The notes below the pieces were generated by a model. It saw nothing but the letters and a program-made list of their open reading frames with translations. It did no database searches and was not told where the DNA came from. The position numbers were made by a program, and so were the translations under genes. A DNA stretch of 64,000 bases from Methylorubrum rhodinum (GTDB lineage Bacteria > Pseudomonadota > Alphaproteobacteria > Rhizobiales > Beijerinckiaceae): contig NZ_JACHOP010000019.1 in the NCBI RefSeq assembly GCF_014199935.1, positions 42,470 through 106,469 on the forward strand. The letters run 5' to 3'. Numbering within the stretch: the stretch's first letter is position 1; the number at the start of each line of letters is the position of its first letter. Positions 16,679 to 24,657 of this stretch are shown here, one piece after another.

Positions 16679-18229
16679 TCACACCACCGCGGCGTGCTGC
16701 GCGTGCAGACGCACCGACACCGCCGAGAGCTTGTTGAGCGCCGACAGATACGCCTTGGCCGAGGCCACCAGCGTGTCCGGGTCGGCGCCGCGGGCCGTCA
16801 CCGAGCGCTCGCCGGCCTTCAATCGCACCGAGACCTCGGCCTGCGCGTCGGTCCCCTCGGTCACGGCGTGGACCTGATAGAGCTCGAGCACCGTGTCGTG
16901 CGGCACCATCGCGTGGATGGCGTTGAACACCGCGTCCACCGGCCCGTTGCCGTCGGCTTCCTCGGTGAAGGTGCGCCCGTCCATCTCGATCTTCATCGTC
17001 GCGCGCTGCGGGCCCCGCGTGCCGGCGATCACGGAGAGCGAGACCAGCTTAATTCGGTCGTGCGCGGTGGCGAGGTTCTGATCGACCAGCGCCTCGATGT
17101 CCTCGTCGTAGACGTGCTTCTTGCGGTCGGCCAGATCCTTGAAGCGCTCGAACACGTCCTGCATCTGGTTGTCGGACAGCGAGATGCCGAGTTCGGCGAG
17201 CTTCGACTTGAAGGCCGCCCGGCCCGAATGCTTGCCCATCACCAGCGAGGTCTTGGCGAGCCCGACCGAGGCCGGCGTCATGATCTCGTAGGTCTCGGAA
17301 TGCTTGAGCATGCCGTCCTGATGGATGCCGCTCTCGTGGGCGAAGGCGTTCCGGCCGACGATGGCCTTGTTGTACTGCACCGGGAAATTCGCTGCGTGGC
17401 TGACGAGCTTCGAGGCGCGGGTCAGCATCGTCGTGTCGATGCCGGTGTCGTAGGGCATCACGTCGGCCCGCGTGCGGATCGCCATGACGATCTCTTCGAG
17501 CGCCGCGTTGCCCGCCCGCTCGCCGATGCCGTTGACGGTGCACTCGATCTGGCGCGCGCCGCCTTCCAGCCCCGCGAGCGAGTTCGCGACCGCGAGGCCC
17601 AGATCGTCGTGGCAATGCACCGAAAAGATCGCCTTGTCGGCATCCGGCACGCGCTCGCGCACGGCGCGGAACATCGCGCCGTATTCCTGCGGCGTGGCGT
17701 AGCCCACCGTGTCGGGCAGGTTGATCGTGGTGGCGCCCGCGCGGATCGCCGCCTCGACGCAGCGGCACAGGTAGTCGATGTCGGTGCGGGTCGCGTCCAT
17801 GGCCGACCATTCCACGTCCTCGACGAGGTCGCGGGCCTGGGCCACGGTCTTCAGGATGATCTCGATCACCTCGTCCTGCGTCTTGCGCATCTGGTGGGCG
17901 AGGTGGATCGCCGAGGTCGAGACAAAGGTGTGGATGCGCCCCCGCTGCGCATGGCGCACGGCCTCGCCCGCACGGGCGATGTCGGCGGGAATCGCGCGGG
18001 CGAGCCCGGCGACGGTGGCGCGCTTGGTGCGCCGGGCGATCTCGGACACCGCCTCGAAATCGCCGTTCGAGGCGATGGGGAAGCCCGCCTCGATGATGTC
18101 GACGCCCATCCCGTCGAGGAGTTCGGCCACCGCCAGCTTCTCGTCGAGCGTCATGGTGGCGCCGGGGCATTGCTCGCCGTCGCGCAACGTCGTGTCGAAG
18201 ATGACGACGCGGTCCTTGGTATTCGCCAT
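16679..18229 (-). CDS. leuA: 2-isopropylmalate synthase
   Basis: LeuA condenses acetyl-CoA with 2-oxoisovalerate, the first committed step of leucine synthesis. The 516-residue product has the HMGL-like TIM barrel with FDTTLRDGEQCPG (residues 11-23), the metal-binding HCHDDLG, the NGIGERAGN motif, and ESGIHQDG. The C-terminal LeuA dimer/allosteric domain (~390-505) that binds leucine is present, so feedback inhibition is expected. It is preceded by 117 bases that separate it from a Leu/Ile/Val-rich leader peptide. Confidence 0.96.
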   Translation of the reverse strand: MANTKDRVVIFDTTLRDGEQCPGATMTLDEKLAVAELLDGMGVDIIEAGFPIASNGDFEAVSEIARRTKRATVAGLARAIPADIARAGEAVRHAQRGRIHTFVSTSAIHLAHQMRKTQDEVIEIILKTVAQARDLVEDVEWSAMDATRTDIDYLCRCVEAAIRAGATTINLPDTVGYATPQEYGAMFRAVRERVPDADKAIFSVHCHDDLGLAVANSLAGLEGGARQIECTVNGIGERAGNAALEEIVMAIRTRADVMPYDTGIDTTMLTRASKLVSHAANFPVQYNKAIVGRNAFAHESGIHQDGMLKHSETYEIMTPASVGLAKTSLVMGKHSGRAAFKSKLAELGISLSDNQMQDVFERFKDLADRKKHVYDEDIEALVDQNLATAHDRIKLVSLSVIAGTRGPQRATMKIEMDGRTFTEEADGNGPVDAVFNAIHAMVPHDTVLELYQVHAVTEGTDAQAEVSVRLKAGERSVTARGADPDTLVASAKAYLSALNKLSAVSVRLHAQHAAVV

Positions 18230-18312
18230 GGGTCTATCCTCGCGGCCGGCGCGCTCGACCTCGTGAGGAGCGGCGTCGGAATAAGCCTGTCGGTTCCGGG
18301 TTCGAGCGGCAT

Positions 18313-18353
18313 CCCCTGAGAGCCCAGGCGCGCGCCCGGACGGCCCTCAGGGG
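18313..18353 (-). promoter_or_regulatory. Inverted repeat overlapping the leuA leader stop
   Basis: In the leuA transcript, CCCCTGAG (18353-18346) pairs with CTCAGGGG (18320-18313). The enclosed 25 bases are themselves G/C-rich and partly self-complementary. The left arm overlaps the stop codon of the candidate leader peptide, so a ribosome stalled at the Leu codons or at the stop would affect folding. No U-tract follows, so it is not a standard terminator. It could be an antiterminator arm or a translational control element. It is offered as a candidate only. Confidence 0.45.
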
Positions 18354-18448
18354 CGGCTAAGAAGCAGGCCGACGAGGATGAGCGCGCAGGCCGACGCGGC
18401 CGCGAAAGCGGCGCCGTCGATCGTCTGCACGGAGCGGCCAGGGGCCAC
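18347..18448 (-). CDS. Candidate leuA leader peptide
   Basis: A 33-codon open frame starts with GTG at 18448, preceded by AGGAG at an ideal 7-base spacing. It ends 117 bases before leuA. Residues 23-30 read LILVGLLL: seven of eight are branched-chain amino acids, and two Leu codons are tandem CTT, probably uncommon in so G/C-rich a genome. This is the expected design of an attenuation leader sensing charged tRNA-Leu. The alternative is a tiny membrane peptide, since the same stretch is hydrophobic. The overlapping inverted repeat at its stop codon favours a regulatory role. Confidence 0.5.
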   Translation of the reverse strand: MAPGRSVQTIDGAAFAAASACALILVGLLLSRP

Positions 18449-18619
18449 GCTCGGTCTCCTCAGGGGCTGACTCGCCGGCATAAGGCCCGCGACCAGGGTT
18501 CGCGTGTGTATCGATTGGTGGGGAGTGTGACAAGCGCGACCCCGCGCCGTGATTGACCGTCCTTCCGACGCATCGCACAAGCTCGGCCTTATCGAACGCG
18601 TCTGCCGGGAGACCTCGTC

Positions 18620-18949
18620 GTGCCCTCGCCCCGTTCCGCCATCGTTTTGACCGTCCTCGCTTCGTCACTCGGCGCCTGCCAGTCGAGCGCACCGCCGCCG
18701 GTCGCGGCGGTGGCCGCGGCGCCCGCCCCGGTGATCGCCGACTTGGCTCCCGGCGCCGGCTGCGGCCCGACCATCGCGCGGACGCAATCCATCGTCGCGG
18801 GCGATGTGAAGACCGGCGACCTGTCGGAAGCGGTCGGCCAGCGATTCGGCGCGGATCTCGGCAAGGCGGCCGACGCCTGCGCGGCAGGGCGCGACGCGGA
18901 GGCCTTGCGCCTGCATGCGGCGGCCAAGGCGCGGTACGGCTACCGGTAG
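18620..18949 (+). CDS. Small lipoprotein of unknown function
   Basis: The 109-residue product starts at a GTG with GGGAGA upstream. It has a lipoprotein signal peptide with lipobox LGAC (lipidated Cys about residue 18), followed by an Ala/Pro-rich spacer. A small domain (GCGPTIARTQSIVAGDVKTG, then VGQRFGADLGKAADACAAGR) contains two further cysteines that could pair. It is probably anchored in the outer membrane facing the periplasm. I do not recognise a family. Confidence 0.7.
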   Translation: MPSPRSAIVLTVLASSLGACQSSAPPPVAAVAAAPAPVIADLAPGAGCGPTIARTQSIVAGDVKTGDLSEAVGQRFGADLGKAADACAAGRDAEALRLHAAAKARYGYR

Positions 18950-18950
18950 T

Positions 18951-19682
18951 TCACCCCGGAAACACGCTCGCCAGATAGGCCTGCACGAAGCCCGGCATCC
19001 GTCCCGCGTCGATATCGGCCCGCGAGCGGGCGACGATGCTGTGGGCGAGTTCCGGCTCGTCCTCGTGGCCGCGATGGGCGTCGATCCGCGCGCTCAACGC
19101 CTCGGCGTCGAGATCGAACCGGACCGGGCGCAGGAAGGCGAGCTGGCCGTCGCCGCGCAGCAGAACCCAGTCCTGCGCCGCGTCGTCCGGCAGGGGCAGG
19201 CCGGTTTCCTCCAGAAATTCGCGTTCGGCGCTGCCGGCGAGGTCCACCACCTCGCCGTCACGAAGGTCGCCAGGGTCGGGCGTGCCGCAGGGGAAGTAGA
19301 TCTGCCCGGCATTGGCGGTGTGGGCGCCCATCACGCCGAGCACCACGGCGCCGTCCGCGGTGTGCGGCACGATCGCCGCGAAGGCGTTGGCGACGAGCGC
19401 GTCCGGCACGCCCGCATCGCGAAACGCGATGAAGCGGGAATAGCGCGCCTCGAAGAACGCCGCCTCGCAGGCGCCGTCGGCGATGGAGCAGCCGCTCGCC
19501 AGATAGACCGGGCCGTCGAAAAGGCCCGGCGTCTTTTGCCGGCGCCGCTCCCAGTTGCGATCGATCGCCTCGGCGTTGTCGCGGGCCCAGGCCCAGTCGT
19601 AAGCGGCCAGACGAGCGGTGATGTGCTTCAGCGGCGTCAGGGTGAAGCCCGGCGCGGGCAGGCTCTCGCCCTCAATCGACAT
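18951..19682 (-). CDS. NUDIX hydrolase family protein
   Basis: A 243-residue protein whose central part carries the core of a Nudix box, REFLEETGL (about residues 154-162), where the two glutamates bind the divalent metal. The N-terminal G/E part of the box is degenerate. The surrounding VVLGVMGAHTANAGQIYFPCGTPDPGD supplies the expected preceding strands. The substrate cannot be inferred. It is convergent with the lipoprotein gene (one base apart), and its start overlaps the phzF-like gene by 11 bases, suggesting co-translation. Confidence 0.75.
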   Translation of the reverse strand: MSIEGESLPAPGFTLTPLKHITARLAAYDWAWARDNAEAIDRNWERRRQKTPGLFDGPVYLASGCSIADGACEAAFFEARYSRFIAFRDAGVPDALVANAFAAIVPHTADGAVVLGVMGAHTANAGQIYFPCGTPDPGDLRDGEVVDLAGSAEREFLEETGLPLPDDAAQDWVLLRGDGQLAFLRPVRFDLDAEALSARIDAHRGHEDEPELAHSIVARSRADIDAGRMPGFVQAYLASVFPG

Positions 19683-20589
19683 GCATCGTGCCTTCCGCGA
19701 CCAGCACGGCGCCGCCGCCGATCTCGGCGGAGCGCAGGGCGCCGTCCGCGATGACGACTTGCAGGTCGATCGCGCTCGGGCGGCCGATGGCGACGCCTTG
19801 GCGGATCAGCACGTCGTGGGTGCCGTCGCCCAGCGGCTCGAACTGCATCAGCACGCCGGCGAAGGCCGCCGCCGCGCTGCCCGTCGCTGGGTCCTCGCGT
19901 ACGCCCAGCCGCGGGGCGAACATGCGGGCCTGATACTGGAGCCCGATCCCCTCGGGATCGACGGCGTAGAGGTAGAGCGCGTCGGCCCCCTCAGGATACA
20001 GCCGGGCGAGGCCGGACTCGTCGACCCGCGCCCGGTCGAGCGCCTCGCGGCTCGCCACCGGCACGAAGGTGAAGTCCGGGCCCGCCCCGTGCCGGCTCGG
20101 ACGATGGCGGTCGAAGCCGATGTCGGAGGGCGACAGCCCGAGCACCTCGGCGAGCGCGTCCGCCGCCGGCGCCTCGCCGAGATAGGTCGGCAGCACCGGC
20201 AGCTTGAACCGGGCGCGGCCGGAGCGTCCGTCGGCCCCGGTCTCGACCACGCAGGAGACCGTGCCGATCCGCTCCTCCAGTCCGAAGGCGAGGGCGTCGG
20301 CCCCGGTTCGCGCGGCGCGGTCGTGCAGCGCCAGCAGCACCGCGGTGCCGATGGTGGGATGGCCGGCGAACGGCAGTTCGCGGGCCGGGGTGAAGATGCG
20401 GAGCGAAGCCCGGTGACGCGCCTCGGCGGGGGCGGCCACGAACACCGTCTCGGACAGGTTGAACTCGCGGGCGACGGCCTGCATCTGCACATCGTCCAGG
20501 CCGCCGCTGTCGAGCACCACCGCCAGCGGGTTTCCGGCCAGCGCCGTGTCGGTGAAAACGTCGAGGGTGGCGAAGCGGCGTTTCGGCAT
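19672..20589 (-). CDS. PhzF family isomerase/epimerase
   Basis: The 305-residue product has the two-domain PhzF fold signature: VFTDTALAGNPLAVV (11-25), the catalytic glutamate E47 in NLSETVF, the GHPTIGT turn (76-82), and REDPATGSAAAAF in the second half. PhzF proteins catalyse isomerisation of unsaturated acids, but most bacterial homologues outside phenazine clusters have no known substrate, and no phenazine genes are nearby. It is co-directional with pdxY upstream (12-base gap) and the NUDIX gene downstream. Confidence 0.88.
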   Translation of the reverse strand: MPKRRFATLDVFTDTALAGNPLAVVLDSGGLDDVQMQAVAREFNLSETVFVAAPAEARHRASLRIFTPARELPFAGHPTIGTAVLLALHDRAARTGADALAFGLEERIGTVSCVVETGADGRSGRARFKLPVLPTYLGEAPAADALAEVLGLSPSDIGFDRHRPSRHGAGPDFTFVPVASREALDRARVDESGLARLYPEGADALYLYAVDPEGIGLQYQARMFAPRLGVREDPATGSAAAAFAGVLMQFEPLGDGTHDVLIRQGVAIGRPSAIDLQVVIADGALRSAEIGGGAVLVAEGTMHVD

Positions 20590-20601
20590 CGAATATCCTT
20601 A

Positions 20602-21453
20602 TCAGACGGTTTCGACCGGGAAGGCGTTCGTGGGCGCGACGAACTCGTCCTGCGCCTCGACGGTCAACAGCTCCTCGGCCCCGGCTTCCGCCGTGCGGCG
20701 CAGGAGCCCGTGGATCGAGGCCGCCGCCATGCCGAGCGCGAGCGCCGCCGAGCGGGTGCGCCAGTAATGCACGAGGTAGAGCGCGGCCACCGCATCGCCC
20801 GCGCCGGAGACCGCCTTGAGGTCGAGCCGCGGCGTGCGCACCCGCCAGAACGCGCCGCCTTCGCCCGCCATCATGTCGATCGAATCCGCGGGCGTCTCGG
20901 CGGTGACGAGCGAGGTGACGAGCACCACCATCGGACCCAGCGCCTGCACCGCCCCGACCGCCGCCTTGGCGCCCGCCAGCGTGTCGGTGGGCGTGCCGGC
21001 GATCAGGTCCAGCTCGAACTGGTTCGGCGTCAGGATGTCGGCCGCCGGCACCGCCTGATCCCGCATGAAGTCGGCGATGCCCGGCCGCACGTAGACGCCG
21101 GCATAGGTGTCGCCGATCACCGGATCGCAGCAATACAGCGCCTCGCGGTTGGCCGCCCGCACGGCGGCGACCGCCCGCAGGATCGCGGTGCCGATATCAG
21201 CCGAGCCCATGTAGCCGGAGAGCACCGCGTCGCAGTGCTTCAAGGCGCCCCGCTCGGCCACGCCCTGCACCACCTCCTCGACCGCCGGCCCGTCGAACAC
21301 CCGGCCGCGCCACTTCCCGTAGCCGGTGTGGTTGGAGAACTGCACCGTGTGCACCGGCCAGACCTCGACGCCGAGCCGCTGCATCGGGAAGACCGCGGAG
21401 GCGTTGCCGACATGGCCGTAGGCGACGTGCGACTGGATCGACAGAACCTTCAT
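20602..21453 (-). CDS. pdxY: Pyridoxal kinase
   Basis: PdxY phosphorylates pyridoxal with ATP in the B6 salvage pathway. The 283 residues match the PdxY length. Signatures are MKVLSIQSHVAYGHVGN at the start, FSNHTGYGKWRG (substrate loop), CDPVIGD, TPNQFELDLI, and the anion-hole/catalytic base motif SGAGDAVAAL near the C-terminus. The ATG at 21453 gives the conserved N-terminus. It is the first gene of a three-gene unit with phzF-like and NUDIX genes. Confidence 0.92.
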   Translation of the reverse strand: MKVLSIQSHVAYGHVGNASAVFPMQRLGVEVWPVHTVQFSNHTGYGKWRGRVFDGPAVEEVVQGVAERGALKHCDAVLSGYMGSADIGTAILRAVAAVRAANREALYCCDPVIGDTYAGVYVRPGIADFMRDQAVPAADILTPNQFELDLIAGTPTDTLAGAKAAVGAVQALGPMVVLVTSLVTAETPADSIDMMAGEGGAFWRVRTPRLDLKAVSGAGDAVAALYLVHYWRTRSAALALGMAAASIHGLLRRTAEAGAEELLTVEAQDEFVAPTNAFPVETV

Positions 21454-21575
21454 GACGCTCCGGATATGCCGTCTTGCACCGCTTTCGTAGCCCGCCGCGC
21501 CGCGCGACGCATCCCATGCGCCTATCGCCGCGTTGCGGCTCCGAATAGACAAGCGTCGCGGCGCACGGGGGCGGC

Positions 21576-22097
21576 ATGGATTTCGAGACGATCAAGACGA
21601 CCGTGCTGACCTTCGTCGAGACGCACAGGGCCTGGGCGCCGGTCGTGACCGCCGTGATCGCCTTCTGCGAATCGCTTGCCTTCCTGTCGCTCCTCGTGCC
21701 TGCGACCTTCATCCTGCTCGCGATCGGCGCGCTGATCGGATCGAGCGATCTGCCGTTCTGGCCGATGGTGATCGGGGCCGGCATCGGCGCCGGCCTCGGC
21801 GACTGGGTGTCCTACGAGGTCGGCCACTACTTCAAGCACGACGTCAAAAAAGTCTGGCCGATGAAGCGCTATCCCGAGATGACCGACAAGGCCGAGGACT
21901 TTCTACGACGCTGGGGCGCGGGCGCGGTGGCGATCGGGCGCTTCATCGGCCCGGCCCGCGCGGTGGTGCCGCTGGTCGCCGGCTCCTTCGGCGTCAACCG
22001 CATCCCGTTCCAGATCGCCAACTGGCTCTCGGCCTTCGTCTGGGGCTTCCTCATGCTCGCCCCCGGCGCCGGGCTGCTGACGTGGTTCAAGCATTAG
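21576..22097 (+). CDS. DedA/VTT-domain inner-membrane protein
   Basis: A 173-residue integral membrane protein of the DedA (SNARE-associated/VTT) family. Members have been linked to lipid flipping and membrane homeostasis. It shows the family's re-entrant region (FCESLAFLSLLVPATFILL), GLGDWVSYEVGHY, and the signature GRFIGPARAVVPLVAG with its conserved Arg and Pro. Four to five hydrophobic segments are visible. It is followed after one base by a BtuF-like gene, so the two probably form an operon. Confidence 0.88.
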   Translation: MDFETIKTTVLTFVETHRAWAPVVTAVIAFCESLAFLSLLVPATFILLAIGALIGSSDLPFWPMVIGAGIGAGLGDWVSYEVGHYFKHDVKKVWPMKRYPEMTDKAEDFLRRWGAGAVAIGRFIGPARAVVPLVAGSFGVNRIPFQIANWLSAFVWGFLMLAPGAGLLTWFKH

Positions 22098-22098
22098 G

Positions 22099-22875
22099 AT
22101 GCGCGGCTTCCCGCCCGAACGCATCGTCTGCCTGACGGAGGAGACCGTCGAGACGCTGTATCTGCTGGGCGAGGATCACCGCATCGTCGGCGTCTCGGGC
22201 TACGCGGTGCGCCCGGCGCGCGTGCGCAAGGAGAAGCCGCGGGTCTCGGCCTTCACCAGCGCCGACCTGCCCAAGATCCTGGCGCTCGAACCCGACCTCG
22301 TTCTCGCCTTCTCCGACCTCCAGGCGGAGATCGTGGCGAACCTCGCCCGCGCGGGCGTCGCCGTCCACCTGTTCAACCAGCGCGACGTGGCCGGCTGCCT
22401 CGCGATGATCCGCACGCTCGGCGCCCTCGTCGGCGCGCCCGAGCGGGCCGAGGCCCTGGCGCTCTCCTACGAGGCGCGGCTCGCTCAAGCCTCTGCCGCG
22501 ACGGCCGGGCGCGCACGTCCAAAAGTCTACTTCGAGGAATGGGACGAGCCGATGATCTCCGGCATCGGCTGGGTCTCCGACCTGATCGGCCATGCCGGCG
22601 GCCGGGACGTGTTTTCGGCGTTGAGCCGGATGCAGGCCGCCAGGGACCGCATCGTCACATCGGAACAGGTGATCGCGGCGGCGCCCGACGTGATCCTCGC
22701 CTCGTGGTGCGGCAAGCGCGTCAACATCGACCGCATCCGCGCCCGGCCGGGTTGGGACGCGATCCCCGCGGTCGCCGCGGGGCGCATCCACGAGATCAAG
22801 TCGCCGCTGATCCTCCAGCCGGGACCGGCGGCGCTGACGGACGGGTTCGACGCCATCCGGGCGGCGCTGGGGTGA
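22099..22875 (+). CDS. BtuF-like substrate-binding protein lacking a signal peptide
   Basis: This 258-residue protein has the fold pattern of cobalamin/heme-type class III binding proteins: RIVCLTEETVETLYLLGEDHRIVGVS, LPKILALEPDLVLAF, NQRDVAGCLAMIRTLGALVG, and PDVILASWCGK. Such proteins are usually periplasmic, but this one begins directly with the domain at MRGFPPERIVCL and has no export signal or lipobox. The start is fixed by the dedA stop one base upstream. No matching permease or ATPase is adjacent. It could be a cytoplasmic corrinoid-binding or regulatory homologue. Confidence 0.75.
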   Translation: MRGFPPERIVCLTEETVETLYLLGEDHRIVGVSGYAVRPARVRKEKPRVSAFTSADLPKILALEPDLVLAFSDLQAEIVANLARAGVAVHLFNQRDVAGCLAMIRTLGALVGAPERAEALALSYEARLAQASAATAGRARPKVYFEEWDEPMISGIGWVSDLIGHAGGRDVFSALSRMQAARDRIVTSEQVIAAAPDVILASWCGKRVNIDRIRARPGWDAIPAVAAGRIHEIKSPLILQPGPAALTDGFDAIRAALG

Positions 22876-22935
22876 CGCGCCTCCCGGTCGATCGCGCGCC
22901 GGGCGGTCGGGTGTCGGGGCGAGAGCCCGAACGGC

Positions 22936-23769
22936 CTACTTCGCCCCCTTGTCCGCGCTCGGGAAGAACAGCTGTTCGCCGCCGATCTTGTAACCGGCGA
23001 TGGCCGCCTGACCCTCGGGCGAGACCAGCCAGTCGACGAAGGCCTGGCCCTCCTTCGCCTTCACGGTCGGATGCTTCTCGGGGTTCACCAGCATCACGCC
23101 GTAGGGATTGAACAGCTTCCGGTCGCCCTCGACCAGAACGGTCAGGTCGCCGCGGTTCTTGAACGAGAGCCACGTGCCGCGGTCGGCGAGGATATAGGCC
23201 CCGAGCGCCGAGGCCGTGTTGAGGGCCGGGCCCATGCCCTGGCCGACGTCGCGGTACCACTCGCCCTTGGCGGCGGCGAGATCGACGCCCGCCTCCTTCC
23301 AGGCCCGCACCTCCGCGCTGTGGGTGCCGGAGCGGTCGCCGCGGGAGACGAACGGCGCCTTGGCCTCGGCGAGCTTGCGGAACGCATCCTGAAGACCCGC
23401 GCCCTTGATGCCCGCCGGGTCGGATTTCGGGCCGATCACGACGAAGTCGTTGTACATCACGTCCTTGCGCGCCTTGGCGAAGCCCTCCGTGACGAACTTG
23501 TCCTCCGCGGCGCGGTCGTGGACCAGCACCACGTCGGCGTCGCCCCGCCGGGCGGCGTCGAGGGCCTGTCCGGTGCCCAGCGCCACGACCTTCACCTCGA
23601 TCCCGGTCTTGTCCTTGAACAGCGGCAGGATGTGCTTGAACAGGCCCGATTGCTCGGTCGAGGTCGTGGAGGCGACGACGATGGATTGCGGCTCGGCTTG
23701 CGCCGGCACGGCGGCGGCGAGGCCGGCGAGCAGGCCGAGGGTCAGGAAGCCGCGGCGAAGGATGTCCAA
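22936..23769 (-). CDS. tupA: Tungstate-type ABC transporter, substrate-binding protein
   Basis: The 277-residue product has a signal peptide (LDILRRGFLTLGLLAGLAAA, then VPAQA) and the TupA-type anion-binding start IVVASTTSTEQSGLF. GTGQALDAARRGDADVVLVHD and FVSRGDRSGTHSAE follow; this TTSTE/SRGDRSGTH combination marks TupA rather than ModA. The apparent start is TTG at 23769, with GGAGA upstream. It overlaps the end of the ATPase gene by 28 bases, and no ATG or GTG lies nearby in frame. Tungstate preference over molybdate is a family-level inference. Confidence 0.88.
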   Translation of the reverse strand: MDILRRGFLTLGLLAGLAAAVPAQAEPQSIVVASTTSTEQSGLFKHILPLFKDKTGIEVKVVALGTGQALDAARRGDADVVLVHDRAAEDKFVTEGFAKARKDVMYNDFVVIGPKSDPAGIKGAGLQDAFRKLAEAKAPFVSRGDRSGTHSAEVRAWKEAGVDLAAAKGEWYRDVGQGMGPALNTASALGAYILADRGTWLSFKNRGDLTVLVEGDRKLFNPYGVMLVNPEKHPTVKAKEGQAFVDWLVSPEGQAAIAGYKIGGEQLFFPSADKGAK

Positions 23770-24458
23770 GGCAGTTCTCCGGTGAGGTAGGCCCGGGCTT
23801 CGGGCGTTCGGGGTGAGAAGAGGATGGTGCGGGTCGGGCCCTGCTCGACGGTACGGCCGGCCTCGAGCACGGCCACGGTCTCGGCGAGCCGGGCGACCTG
23901 CCCGAGATTGTGCGAGACGAGGAGCACGGCGGTGCCGCCCCGCGCCATCTCGGCGACGAGATCCTCGACGATCGCCGTCGCCCCCGGATCGAGGCTCGCG
24001 GTCGGCTCGTCGAGGAGGAGGAGGGCGGGGCGCAGGGCCCAGGCGCGGGCGAGCGCCAGACGCTGCTGCTCGCCGCCGGAGAAGCGGGTGGCGGCGTCGC
24101 CCGCGCGATGGCCCAACCCGACGCGGGCGAGCGCGGCGGCGACGCGCTCGCCCCGCTCCCGGCGGGAGAGCCCGAGCGACGCCAGCGCCAGGGCGACGTT
24201 GGCGGCGGCGCTCGCCCGCACCAGGGCGGTGCGCTGGAAGACGAAGGCCGAGCGGCCGGGGCTGACCCGCACCGCTCCGGAATCGGGCCGCAGCAGGCCG
24301 TCGATCACCCGCAGGGTCACGCTCTTGCCGGCGCCGTTCGGGCCGATCAGCGCGGTGACGCCGCGGGCCGGCACGTCGAGGGTGAGCCGGTCGAGGATGG
24401 GGCGACCGCCCAGCGCAAGGCTCACGCCGTCGAGGCGGATGGCGGGCTCCGCGCTCAT
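23742..24458 (-). CDS. tupC: Tungstate-type ABC transporter, ATP-binding protein
   Basis: A 238-residue ABC ATPase with Walker A GPNGAGKS (~39-46), Q-loop VFQRTALV, signature FSGGEQQRLALARA, Walker B LLLLDEPTASLD and the H-loop SHN. It is shorter than ModC and lacks the C-terminal Mo-binding (TOBE) domain, as expected for TupC. It lies between the permease gene (upstream, separated by a family B repeat) and tupA (overlapping). Confidence 0.88.
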   Translation of the reverse strand: MSAEPAIRLDGVSLALGGRPILDRLTLDVPARGVTALIGPNGAGKSVTLRVIDGLLRPDSGAVRVSPGRSAFVFQRTALVRASAAANVALALASLGLSRRERGERVAAALARVGLGHRAGDAATRFSGGEQQRLALARAWALRPALLLLDEPTASLDPGATAIVEDLVAEMARGGTAVLLVSHNLGQVARLAETVAVLEAGRTVEQGPTRTILFSPRTPEARAYLTGELPWTSFAAAS

Positions 24459-24498
24459 GCGGGGAACCGATGCTTCGACGACTCGAAGGGATGCGCTT

Positions 24499-24611
24499 CT
24501 CCTCCCCCTTGCGGGGAGGAGGGAGGAGGTGGGGGTGGTTCAGGATGAGGTGCCCCGGTGCCTTCTGCCCGACCCCCACCCCTGACCCCTCCCCGCAAGG
24601 GGGAGGGGACC
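24499..24611. repeat. Palindromic repeat family B, copy 1
   Basis: An imperfect inverted repeat. The left arm has CTCCCCCTTGCGGGGAGGAGG and GGTGGGGGTGG, then CAGGATGAG; the right arm has ACCCCCACCCC and CTCCCCGCAAGGGGGAGG. Each arm end is itself a small hairpin. It separates the tungstate permease gene from the ATPase gene within the operon. Related copies lie at 38.1 and 45.6 kb. Confidence 0.85.
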
Positions 24612-24657
24612 CGCGCTTGGTCCGGCCATCCGGTGGACGCTTCGGCCCGAGGACGGA

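Noticed and set aside
24499..24611. Family B repeat considered as an intrinsic terminator
   Set aside because: The arms are long G/C blocks with no following U-tract, and the same sequence recurs elsewhere, even inside a coding region. It is better described as a dispersed palindromic element.
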